Below the pieces are notes generated by a model that ran no database searches, had not been told where the DNA came from, and saw only the letters and a program-made list of their open reading frames with translations. Below, one piece after another: positions 53,367 through 61,657 of a DNA stretch of 64,000 nucleotides; position 1 is the first letter of the stretch, and every line of letters starts with the position of its first letter. Origin of the DNA: Ruegeria lacuscaerulensis (GTDB lineage: Bacteria > Pseudomonadota > Alphaproteobacteria > Rhodobacterales > Rhodobacteraceae); assembly GCF_013031245.1 (NCBI RefSeq), contig NZ_WPZL01000002.1, forward strand, positions 310,001 through 374,000. Direction: 5' to 3'. Position numbers and translations under genes: made by a program.

Positions 53367-53797
53367 AACCTGTTGTTTGGCACGTCATCTTTCACAGGCG
53401 GGAAAAACACCAGTGGTGGGCGCGGCGGTACGGGCATGTTTCGGTTGTTGGATTTGTCAACGAGACGTGGATGCATCTCGACCTGAACCGATCGGGCTTC
53501 ATTGCCGAGGCGTTTTTCTCCTACGATGAGCGGCAAGAATTTCTGAGCAAGTGCCTTTGCTACTCGGATGTCGTTCGCGTTCCGGTGCTTTCAGAATCCC
53601 GTTCTCATTTCATGCGCCCGATGACTTGCGTGAGCTTTGTGAAACAGGTTCTCGGGCTGCGTTCGCGTGCATTGTTGCCTGACCAGCTGTTCGACACTCT
53701 GACCCAAAATCATGGTGCGGAGTGGTTAAATGAACAAACCGAAAGCCCCCGAGGAAACAGCGGAACAAAAGGCGCAACGCCAAAGGGCGCAAGCTGA
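53363..53797 (+). CDS. Conserved podovirus protein of unknown function
   Basis: The 144-residue product has a strand-rich N terminus (WWARRYGHVSVVGFVNETWMHLDL) and a Cys/Phe motif MTCVSFVKQVLGLRSRALLPDQLFDTL. The latter recalls a cysteine-hydrolase (NlpC/P60-like) core in which the Cys could be catalytic. It lies between terminase and portal. Role unknown. Confidence 0.55.
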   Translation: MKPVVWHVIFHRREKHQWWARRYGHVSVVGFVNETWMHLDLNRSGFIAEAFFSYDERQEFLSKCLCYSDVVRVPVLSESRSHFMRPMTCVSFVKQVLGLRSRALLPDQLFDTLTQNHGAEWLNEQTESPRGNSGTKGATPKGAS

Positions 53798-53924
53798 TAA
53801 CCTGCGCGCGATCCAAGAGGATGTTTCTGACCGCACCGTAGGTTTCAACCGTCAAATTCGCCAATCTGGCCTTTCCATCGTCAATCCCAGAAGCCGCCGC
53901 GCCAGCCGCAAGTCGATGATGTGA
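53730..53924 (+). CDS. Small basic phage protein
   Basis: The 64-residue product is charged and basic (EETAEQKAQRQRAQADNLRAI ... RSRRASRKSMM). It overlaps the preceding gene by 68 bases in another frame and stops one base before the portal gene. Its ATG follows GGAGTGG. It is probably real, with unknown function. Confidence 0.55.
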   Translation: MNKPKAPEETAEQKAQRQRAQADNLRAIQEDVSDRTVGFNRQIRQSGLSIVNPRSRRASRKSMM

Positions 53925-53925
53925 T

Positions 53926-55440
53926 ATGGACGAGTTTGACAAGCGATATGCGGCGGCCAAGGAGATGCGATCTGATCGCGTCGAAGAGGACGGCTATGAG
54001 GTCTACAAATTCTGCTTCAACGGTCGTGAGGATGAGTGGGTGGGCAAACGCGGGGCGAACCGTGAGCCCGCGGAGATTTTCGCCGATGTCGTCGCCAACG
54101 TAGCCGAAGATTTCTACGGCGATCTGTTCCACACGATGACGCCCGAGAATGAGCCTTGGGTTGGGTTTCAGCCAGGTGTCGCGATCCCCGAGGAAGATGT
54201 TGATTCCGTTAAGGAACAGATCGAGGCGCGCGAAAAGAAACTGGAAAAGTCGATTCAGGCGTCCAACTACTACGACGAAGGCCCGACGGCATTTCAGGAC
54301 GCGGTATTTGGTACGGTCGCGCTCTGGGCGGATCGTCCGTCACTGTCCAGCCCCATTGTGTTCGAGGCGGTTCCTTGTTCCGAAATCTATTTGATCCTCG
54401 GCCCCAACGGCATTGAGGATCGGTTTCGCCGGAAAAAGTACTACTACCGTGATCTCAAGGTGCTGTTTCCGGACGCAAACTTCCCAAAGAAGCTTGAGGA
54501 TAAGATCAAGAACGCCAGCCAAACGGCAAAGGCCGAGGTGATCCGGGGGTTCTGGCGTGATTATTCAGACCCCGGCAATCCGGTCTGGCGGCAAGAGATC
54601 AAGATCGACAAGCAATCGGTGGGGCTCGCCAAAGAGCTTGGCCCGGATGGTTCGTGCCCCTTGATTGTCGGCCGTTTCAATGCGGTGCCCAACTCGCCGT
54701 GGGGCAGGGGGCCAGCGCGCCGGATGCTGCCCACTCTGCGAGTGTTGGATGAACTCACGCGCATGAACCTGGAGAACATGGATCACACGCTCGATCCCGC
54801 GATTGTCTACCCGCACGACGGCATTCTCGATCTATCCGATGGACTTGAAGCGGGTATCGCATACCCGAAGGCGCCGGGAAACGGCAACGATATCGAGCGG
54901 ATCGGCGGTGGAGATCTGGATTACGGGTTCTTCACCGAGGAACGGATCGAGGAACGTGTACGGGACGGTTTCTATCGGGACTTCCAGCAGCGCGGCAAAA
55001 CCCCTCCCTCGGCTTCTCAGTACATGGGGGAAGAGCAGAAGCAGATCAGGCGTATGGCGCGGCCTTCTGGCAAGCTCTGGAAAGAGTTGGGGGTTGGTGT
55101 CCTCAAGCGCGTGGAATGGCTGGAAACCCAATCAGGCGGATCGCTGGAAGGTGAGAAGCCTATCACCATCAATGGAAATGCGGTCACGATCCGGCCGATT
55201 TCCCCGCTGGAACGCGCGCAAGCCCGGGAAAAGGTGCTTGTCGCCCAGCAGATCATGGGCATCGCGCAAGAAAACCTTGGGCCGGAACAAGCGGGTCTGA
55301 TGATCGACGGCCCCGCCACCATCGAAAACATCAAGGAAGTGATGAAAGACAAAATCGTCAAGGTGCGGTCGCAAGAGCAAATCATGCAGATCGCCCAGGC
55401 GATGCAGGCACAGGGGGCACCAAGTGAGCCGCGCGGTTGA
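53926..55440 (+). CDS. Head-to-tail connector (portal) protein, podovirus type
   Basis: The 504-residue product has the length and composition of T7-like connector proteins. It shows helical and strand parts such as MTPENEPWVGFQPG, SSPIVFEAVPCSEIYLILGPNG, RFNAVPNSPWGRGPARRMLPTLRVLDELTR and LERAQAREKVLVAQQIMGIAQE. It forms the dodecameric ring through which DNA enters and leaves. Its place between terminase and scaffold agrees. Confidence 0.88.
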   Translation: MDEFDKRYAAAKEMRSDRVEEDGYEVYKFCFNGREDEWVGKRGANREPAEIFADVVANVAEDFYGDLFHTMTPENEPWVGFQPGVAIPEEDVDSVKEQIEAREKKLEKSIQASNYYDEGPTAFQDAVFGTVALWADRPSLSSPIVFEAVPCSEIYLILGPNGIEDRFRRKKYYYRDLKVLFPDANFPKKLEDKIKNASQTAKAEVIRGFWRDYSDPGNPVWRQEIKIDKQSVGLAKELGPDGSCPLIVGRFNAVPNSPWGRGPARRMLPTLRVLDELTRMNLENMDHTLDPAIVYPHDGILDLSDGLEAGIAYPKAPGNGNDIERIGGGDLDYGFFTEERIEERVRDGFYRDFQQRGKTPPSASQYMGEEQKQIRRMARPSGKLWKELGVGVLKRVEWLETQSGGSLEGEKPITINGNAVTIRPISPLERAQAREKVLVAQQIMGIAQENLGPEQAGLMIDGPATIENIKEVMKDKIVKVRSQEQIMQIAQAMQAQGAPSEPRG

Positions 55441-55720
55441 AAAAGTTAAGGCCGACATGCGGCTCAACAGGTCCAATGCGAGTTTTCTTCAGAGGTATCT
55501 GGCTTGGCTGAGATCGGAAAACCCGGATGGTGCTGACCTTCTCGAAGCCGATCTGATCGAAGTCTTTTCCGATGAAAAAGGGCTTAGGGTGCTGAAATTG
55601 CTTGAAAAAGCGGTTGTGAAATCTCCCTGCCCAGACGGTTCTGATGACCGTGCATTGAGAGAAAAGAACGCCGTGATGAATTTTGTACTCGATATCGAAA
55701 GGATCGTTTCCAATGGCTAA
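55424..55720 (+). CDS. Hypothetical virion-region protein
   Basis: The 98-residue helical product begins at GTG 55424, preceded by GGGGCACC. It overlaps the portal gene by 17 and the scaffold gene by 8 bases. No domain is recognised. It may act in prohead assembly because of its place. Confidence 0.5.
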   Translation: MSRAVEKVKADMRLNRSNASFLQRYLAWLRSENPDGADLLEADLIEVFSDEKGLRVLKLLEKAVVKSPCPDGSDDRALREKNAVMNFVLDIERIVSNG

Positions 55721-56570
55721 CCGACTGCAACAACCCGTAAACCCTTATGATCCCGCGTGGGTCGAATACAGACGGCAGAACCCCGGTCTGCGCCTGTCGC
55801 TCAGCGCCGCCGACCCCTCGGATACCGGCGGCGGTGACGGCGGGGATGGAGGCGATGGCGGTGCGTTGCAGGCCGACTATTCCTTCATCCCCGACACCTT
55901 CAAGAAGGAAGACGGCACCTACGACACCGAAGGGTTCAGCAACCAGTTTAACGAACTGTCCGCGTTCAAATCGCAGCATGACGAACGTATCTCGGCGCTG
56001 CCCCAGAAGGCCGAAGACTACGCCTTCAAGGTCGGCGAAGGATTTCAATTCCCCGAGGGCTTCGACCCCACGGAATTCCAACAGCCGGTATTGGGCGAAG
56101 ATGGCAACCCGGTCATGGTCGATGGCAAAATCCAGATGCGGGAATTCGACGTCAACGACATGATCGACGCCAAAGACCCGGATTTGCCCGCGCTGCAAGC
56201 GGTTCTGCATAAGCACCAGGTGCCGCAAGAACTGATGGGTGAACTCGCCGGTATTCTGGCCGGGCGCGAACTGCGCGGCATGATCGAAGCCAGCAAGGCC
56301 GCCAAGGAAGAAAAGCAGGCTCTGGGCCCGGACGCACAAACCCGCATTGATGTGGTCAAGCGTTCGCTGTCAGCCAAATTGCCGGAGGCGCAAGCCAATG
56401 CTTTGGCGGATGACATCACTTCCGCAGACACCCTGCGCGCAATCGAAGCAATATTGAAACCCGGTTCGGCGCCCGTATCCCCGGCGCCCGGCAACGGGCT
56501 AGACCTCGACAACATGACGCCGAGGGAAATGATCGAAGTGGGGATGAAACAGCAAATGGCAGGCAAATAA
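55713..56570 (+). CDS. Capsid scaffolding protein
   Basis: The 285-residue product is acidic, with Gly/Asp repeats near residue 40 and an internal helical core (KHQVPQELMGELAGILAGRELRGMIEASKAAKEEKQ), and is placed directly before the major capsid gene. This is the usual scaffold pattern in T7-like and related phages. ATG 55713 overlaps the upstream gene. Confidence 0.8.
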   Translation: MANRLQQPVNPYDPAWVEYRRQNPGLRLSLSAADPSDTGGGDGGDGGDGGALQADYSFIPDTFKKEDGTYDTEGFSNQFNELSAFKSQHDERISALPQKAEDYAFKVGEGFQFPEGFDPTEFQQPVLGEDGNPVMVDGKIQMREFDVNDMIDAKDPDLPALQAVLHKHQVPQELMGELAGILAGRELRGMIEASKAAKEEKQALGPDAQTRIDVVKRSLSAKLPEAQANALADDITSADTLRAIEAILKPGSAPVSPAPGNGLDLDNMTPREMIEVGMKQQMAGK

Positions 56571-56584
56571 CAGGAGCATGAAAC

Positions 56585-57556
56585 ATGGCTGATGAACTGA
56601 TTACGCTGCCGGAATATGCCAAGGGTCTCACTGACCCTCTCTCCCGAGGCATGATCCAGCAGTTTTCTGAAACCTCCGACATTCTGTCGCGCATCCCTTT
56701 CAAGACGGTGCAGCAGGGCCGGAACGTCTTTGACCGTAGCACCGCGCTTCCCGCGATGCAGTTCCGCGGTCTTAATCAGGAACCGGAAATCTCGCACGGC
56801 GAGACCGAAGAATTCCAGGATCACTGCGCGCCGCTCTCCGGTTTGCTGGAAGTTGATCGCTTGAAAAAGAAGCGGTACGGCGAACGCAAGATGGTGCAGG
56901 ACATGCAAGGTCAGATGATCAAGGCATCTGAACTGTGGACCCAGACCTTCTTTGATGGCGACACTTCTTCGGAGCCCCGTGAATACGACGGCCTGAAGCG
57001 CCGCCTGACCGATCAGGGCACCGGGTCCGTTGATGGCACCAATAAGGTTTCGCGCCTGATCGCCAACTCGGTTGCATCCGGTGGCGGCGCTCTGTCGCTG
57101 ACCAAGCTGGATATCGCGATCCGCCGGGTGGCTCGTCCGAACGCGCTGATCATGTCACCGCTGATGCAGGTCAAATTCACGCAGGCAATGCGCGACACCA
57201 ACCTGACCGGCCATGTGATCCACTACGAACAGGATGCCGGCAACCGCGTTCTGATGTACGGCAAGCTGCCGATTCTGACCGGATACGATGTGTCCGAGAC
57301 GGACGATATCCTGCCGTTTGATGAAGTCGGCCAGGGTGGCGGTGCCGCTCAGTGTACCTCGATCTATGTCGCCTCTTTCCGCGAAGATGGCGTATGCGGC
57401 ATCCAGACCGCACCGTTCGAGGTGGTTCCGCTGGGTCCTACCGACCGCGGCATCTTCCACCGCAACCTCGCGGAATGGGATTCCGGCATCACGATTGAGG
57501 ACAAATATTCGGGCCTGCGCCTGTCTTCGATCACTGACGCCGCAATCGTGGCATAA
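56585..57556 (+). CDS. Major capsid protein
   Basis: The 323-residue product follows the scaffold gene after a 14-base gap with AGGAG at the right place. It shows HK97-fold features: a helical N terminus, FDRSTALPAMQFRGLNQEPEISHGE, FDGDTSS, and long strands near FREDGVCGIQTAPFEVVPLG. It builds the head shell. It should be one of the best expressed phage genes. Confidence 0.88.
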   Translation: MADELITLPEYAKGLTDPLSRGMIQQFSETSDILSRIPFKTVQQGRNVFDRSTALPAMQFRGLNQEPEISHGETEEFQDHCAPLSGLLEVDRLKKKRYGERKMVQDMQGQMIKASELWTQTFFDGDTSSEPREYDGLKRRLTDQGTGSVDGTNKVSRLIANSVASGGGALSLTKLDIAIRRVARPNALIMSPLMQVKFTQAMRDTNLTGHVIHYEQDAGNRVLMYGKLPILTGYDVSETDDILPFDEVGQGGGAAQCTSIYVASFREDGVCGIQTAPFEVVPLGPTDRGIFHRNLAEWDSGITIEDKYSGLRLSSITDAAIVA

Positions 57557-57568
57557 GGAGGTGAACCC

Positions 57569-57985
57569 ATGCTGAATAGCCACGCACGCGCCTTTGACAC
57601 CCGTCTCGAGCATCGCGCCGCCGGATCGGCCGCGCTGACCGCAAACACCACCATCGACACACATACCCAGCGGGCGAAAACTCGCACGGAATATGTGACG
57701 ATGCTGCGGGTGGAGAGCATCAAAATCTCGGCGAGCAACGAAGAATACCGTTTCGTTGTCGAGGTCTCCAATGATGGCTTCTCCACCGTGGAAACTGCGG
57801 CGATACTGTCGCTTGGGGCCACGGCAGCCCGTCTTGGTGGTGGACCTGACAACGCAGCTGGTGACGAATACCAGGTGCCTTGGTTCACCGAGGTCAACGG
57901 CCAGTCCTACAAAGACTGGCGGGTCCGTCTGGAAGTCGCCGGTACGGCTCCGTCCATCGGCTTCTCGATGAACTCGGCTTGCTGA
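57569..57985 (+). CDS. Putative head decoration/structural protein
   Basis: The 138-residue strand-rich product (TRTEYVTMLRVESIKISASNEEYRFVVEVSNDGF; RVRLEVAGTAPSIGFSMNSAC) follows the capsid gene, with AAGGAGGTG before the ATG. A beta-rich head or tail component is likely. No exact family is recognised. Confidence 0.6.
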   Translation: MLNSHARAFDTRLEHRAAGSAALTANTTIDTHTQRAKTRTEYVTMLRVESIKISASNEEYRFVVEVSNDGFSTVETAAILSLGATAARLGGGPDNAAGDEYQVPWFTEVNGQSYKDWRVRLEVAGTAPSIGFSMNSAC

Positions 57986-57995
57986 GGGGGGCGAC

Positions 57996-58337
57996 ATGAA
58001 GAAAGCAATCATTCGTCCCGTCGCCAAATGTCCGGAAGGTGTTTCGGCCGCTGACCACGCCAAAGCCAAGTCAAAGGGTGAGATCGAGGTCAACTATGTG
58101 ACCGCCATCGAAGCCCTGAAAAACGGCAAGGGTCTCTATGAACTCAAGCCTGAGCCGAAACCGCAGGTTGAGATCGTGGGCTTGAAAGAGCCGGAAGAGA
58201 TGTCGCCCGAGGAACTGGTGCAGGAAATGACGTCGCACGGTAAACCGCCACGCAAGCAGATGTCGCGCTCGGCGGCTGAGAAGTTTGTTCGGGAACTGCG
58301 TGAGAAGGCCAAGACCTTCATCGTAGACGACGAATAA
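57996..58337 (+). CDS. Hypothetical structural-region protein
   Basis: The 113-residue product is Lys/Glu-rich and mostly helical (SPEELVQEMTSHGKPPRKQMSRSAAEKFVRELREKAKTF). It is the last gene before the terminator at 58358. Function unknown. Confidence 0.55.
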   Translation: MKKAIIRPVAKCPEGVSAADHAKAKSKGEIEVNYVTAIEALKNGKGLYELKPEPKPQVEIVGLKEPEEMSPEELVQEMTSHGKPPRKQMSRSAAEKFVRELREKAKTFIVDDE

Positions 58338-58357
58338 TCGGTTAGCATATCGAGCAG

Positions 58358-58385
58358 AAGGGGCGGCTTCGGTCGCCCCTTTTTA
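58358..58385 (+). terminator. Intrinsic terminator after the head genes
   Basis: AAGGGGCG pairs with CGCCCCTT around an inner GC(TTCG)GT hairpin and is followed by TTTTT. It separates the head and tail transcription units and would attenuate expression of the tail genes. Confidence 0.85.
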
Positions 58386-58426
58386 CGTGCATTGTTGGGA
58401 TTTTGGCTCTGCCTCAATCTCTGGCC

Positions 58427-59029
58427 ATGGCAGTTCGTTCGAAAATCACCCTCTTTAACGCAGCGCTTCTCCGGACGGGGAATGACCCCGCAGTTGAAGG
58501 CGACGGCTCATTCATCTGGCAAGCCTTGGAGGCGAACTATGATGAGATTGTCCGCGCTGCATTTGAAGAACAGGAGTTCACATTCGGCAAAGCCCGAGTG
58601 GAACTTAAGTCGCGCGCTGAAGGGGACTTTGGTTACGACGACGCATTTACCCTGCCTCATGACGTGATCCACGTTCAGGAGGTTTATCTGAACGAGATAT
58701 CAGCGGCCCGGCTTGGGGAAAGCTGGGAACTGGACACCTCCAAGGGCACGCTGCTGATCGACGCCGACAAGCGAACGGTTGAAATCGAATACATCAAGGT
58801 TGGTCTAGAACACACGTGGTCCGGCAAATTTGCTCGAGCAATCCAGCGCAGCCTTGAGGCTGTGATCAAAGATGTTCTGGAAGAGATGGAGGAAAGCCAG
58901 GCGCTCGAAAACGAGGCGAGCTATCAACTGATGAAGGCTGGCGTGAAATCCTCGAAGAACCGTTCGGGTGAGAAATTCCGTCGTGGTGGCCGTCTGGTCC
59001 GAGCGCACCATGGATACCCGAGGCGCTGA
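58427..59029 (+). CDS. Tail tubular protein A (gp11-like)
   Basis: The 200-residue product matches podovirus tail tubular A proteins: SKITLFNAALLRTGNDPAVEG, ANYDEIVRAAFEEQEFTFGKARV, LPHDVIHVQEVYLNE. It joins connector and tail tube. It shares one base with the next gene. Confidence 0.88.
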   Translation: MAVRSKITLFNAALLRTGNDPAVEGDGSFIWQALEANYDEIVRAAFEEQEFTFGKARVELKSRAEGDFGYDDAFTLPHDVIHVQEVYLNEISAARLGESWELDTSKGTLLIDADKRTVEIEYIKVGLEHTWSGKFARAIQRSLEAVIKDVLEEMEESQALENEASYQLMKAGVKSSKNRSGEKFRRGGRLVRAHHGYPRR

Positions 59030-61233
59030 TGGCCCGCGCTAAGGAGAGAATAACACAGGCCGACTTCGGAGTTGGTCAGGTGCGACCGGAAGCGGTTGAG
59101 CGCGATGATACCGTGTTGATCGAGCGGAGTATGCGGGAATGCCGCAACACGATCACGCTGACCACCGGCGCTTTGGAGATTAGGCCGGGTCTGGTCCACC
59201 TGAGTTCGACCAATTCCTATTGGGGTGTGGAGGTGGATTTGGGTTCTGGCCGGGTCTACGATTTGCATATCAAAGCAAATGGGTTGGTTCTCTACAACGC
59301 TGACGGGTCGGTTGAGACATCCTTCAACGGTGTCGACTGGACCTCTGTCCCCGGCGTCTGGGGCAGCCCGGCGTTCACTTCTATGAAGTTCTGGGTGGTA
59401 TCAGATCCGGATTCATCTGCGATCTTTATTGGCAGCAAACACACCCCGATTTATGCGCTGGTCCATAACGGAACAATCTGGACGCTTGGGCAACTGAGTT
59501 TTGCGACCGCACTGAACGGCGCGATCCAGCAGCCTTATTACCTCTATGATCGGGGCTCATCTATTCAGCCATCGGCGCGCACAGGTTCCATCACGGTCAC
59601 TGCATCAGATTCAATCTGGACGTCGGCTCATGCAGGGATGTCGATCCGATACGGCGGGCGAGAAATAACACTCGATAGCCTTGTCTCGTCCACTGTGATG
59701 AACGCGACGGTGGTTGAAGAACTCGCCCCGACCTATGATCTCGTGGTTGCCTCTTCGTCTGGTTATCAGTTGGGCGAAGCGGTCGAGCATAGCACGCTTG
59801 GCGGGAAGGGGCTTATTACCGGCATATCCGGGAACACGATCACGGTGTTGGCCACCGAAATCTGGAACGGATTTGCGGGTTCTGGCAATCTTGTTGCCCC
59901 CAATGCATCGCAAGCCATCTCGTCCAAGACAGATGTTACTCCTGCGGCTTCATTCATCTGGGATTTGCAGATGCAATCGCCGGTTCATGGATATGCGGGC
60001 TGGGCGGAAAAGCACAAGGGTCGTATGTACTTGTGTGATTTCCCTGGGGCACCGCAGTCGTTTGCGGCCTCCGTTGCCGGGTTTGTAGATGACTTCACTA
60101 TGGGCGAGGCGGACGGCGACGGGTTTGTGGAAACCTTGGGCGCCAACTATGGCGGTGACTTGCGGTTTATCCTGTCGGCCGAGGACTTGTTGTTCTTCAC
60201 CTCCCGAGGTCTCTACTACCAGCAAACGCGCGACGGCAGCGCAGTAACCCCCAGAACCATCGGCCCGGTTCGGTTCTCGAAAATTGGCTGCGCAGACGTC
60301 CCCCCGGTGGCTGTTGATGATGGCGCGATTTTCGTTGATTCAGTTGGCCAGCAGATCCACTCAGCATTGCTGGACGGTGATATCTATCGTTCATGGCGCG
60401 CGGCGAATATCTCGCAATACCATTCTCAATTGATCAACCGTCCAATTCATCTTGGGGCAACTGCATCCGGCTCGGAATGGCCGGAACAATTCATCTTTGT
60501 CACAAACTCAGATGGAACGGTTGCCGTGTGCCAGTGGGAAAAGGATGAGAATATCTTTGGCTGGCGTCCCTGGGATACCAATGGGGAGTTTCTGGCCGTC
60601 TACGAGGCTTTCGGAGATGTTCACGCCGTCGTCAATCGCACTTTGAATTCGGTGCCGCAACGCATCCGGGAGCGGTTCGAAACCGGCGTCTACTTGGACT
60701 GCACCGCCTCCCTGAAAGTTTCGGACGCAAATCCGGCCGGCGAAACAGGGGTGGACTATTTTGGCGGCGTCACCAAGGCGGCAACTCATCTGAACGGCGA
60801 GACCGCCACGGTTTACTTTGAGGGATGGGACTTAGGGGATCGCGTCATTGACGCGGCTGGGGCGCCACTCGATGACAATGGTGATCTGGTGGATTACCCG
60901 GATTACGACGGCATCTTGCAGATCGGCCTTATCTTTGTGGTCCGTGCGGTGCCGTGGCCGCGCCGGTCAGCGCAGACCCAGCGGGGAAAACGGTCGGTGA
61001 AGCGGACCGTGAAAATGAGTTTTACCGTGCAAGACACCCTTTCGTTCACATATGAGGGTAAGCGCTTCGGCGGGTATCGAGTGAATGAGGATTTGACCTC
61101 GCCACCGCCTGTCAGATCGCAAGACGCGGTATTCATAACCGGGGGGCGCAAACCGTTTGAGGAACGCGCGCTTGTAGTCGATCGACCCGGACCATTCCGA
61201 CTTCTCAAGATCAAATACAGGGTGACGATCTGA
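59029..61233 (+). CDS. Tail tubular protein B (gp12-like)
   Basis: The 734-residue strand-rich protein sits directly after tail tubular A and has the size and composition of T7 gp12-like proteins (LEIRPGLVHLSS, IFVTNSDGTVAVCQWEKDENIFGWRPW, GRKPFEERALVVDR). It forms the tail tip and helps adsorption. Confidence 0.88.
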   Translation: MARAKERITQADFGVGQVRPEAVERDDTVLIERSMRECRNTITLTTGALEIRPGLVHLSSTNSYWGVEVDLGSGRVYDLHIKANGLVLYNADGSVETSFNGVDWTSVPGVWGSPAFTSMKFWVVSDPDSSAIFIGSKHTPIYALVHNGTIWTLGQLSFATALNGAIQQPYYLYDRGSSIQPSARTGSITVTASDSIWTSAHAGMSIRYGGREITLDSLVSSTVMNATVVEELAPTYDLVVASSSGYQLGEAVEHSTLGGKGLITGISGNTITVLATEIWNGFAGSGNLVAPNASQAISSKTDVTPAASFIWDLQMQSPVHGYAGWAEKHKGRMYLCDFPGAPQSFAASVAGFVDDFTMGEADGDGFVETLGANYGGDLRFILSAEDLLFFTSRGLYYQQTRDGSAVTPRTIGPVRFSKIGCADVPPVAVDDGAIFVDSVGQQIHSALLDGDIYRSWRAANISQYHSQLINRPIHLGATASGSEWPEQFIFVTNSDGTVAVCQWEKDENIFGWRPWDTNGEFLAVYEAFGDVHAVVNRTLNSVPQRIRERFETGVYLDCTASLKVSDANPAGETGVDYFGGVTKAATHLNGETATVYFEGWDLGDRVIDAAGAPLDDNGDLVDYPDYDGILQIGLIFVVRAVPWPRRSAQTQRGKRSVKRTVKMSFTVQDTLSFTYEGKRFGGYRVNEDLTSPPPVRSQDAVFITGGRKPFEERALVVDRPGPFRLLKIKYRVTI

Positions 61234-61649
61234 TGGACCCGATGACGCTTTTCGTAGTCGCTACAGTAGCCTCAACGGCAACTCAGGCCTTCGCCGCAAA
61301 CGCGCAGGCGATGTCAGATTCAGCCAGGCAAGAGAGCGAGGCTAGGCTGGCAGATACTCAAGCCCTGCAGCGCGACACCCAGGCGCGGGACGAACTGCGC
61401 CGGACAATCAGCACAATTCGTTCCTCTCGCGCTGCGAACGGCTTGAGCGCACGGTCCCCGAATGCCTTGCTCTTGGAAAGTGAGGCTCGACGGGTTTCGG
61501 ATAACGAGCGACTGGTTCAGGTCGCGGACTATCGTCAGCGCGCCGCAAATATGAGGGCGGCCGCAGAAGCATCACGCAGGAAGGGGCGCTTCTCACTGCT
61601 TACTGGTGCTGCGAAGGCGACGGCTTCAATTGCGCAAGCCCAACTCTAG
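61233..61649 (+). CDS. Internal virion protein (gp14-like)
   Basis: The 138-residue product starts with an Ala-rich membrane-like helix (TLFVVATVASTATQAFAANAQA) and continues as an Arg/Glu-rich coiled coil. This is the layout of small podovirus internal virion proteins that help build the DNA-ejection channel. It overlaps the previous gene by one base. Confidence 0.7.
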   Translation: MDPMTLFVVATVASTATQAFAANAQAMSDSARQESEARLADTQALQRDTQARDELRRTISTIRSSRAANGLSARSPNALLLESEARRVSDNERLVQVADYRQRAANMRAAAEASRRKGRFSLLTGAAKATASIAQAQL

Positions 61650-61657
61650 GAGACCAC

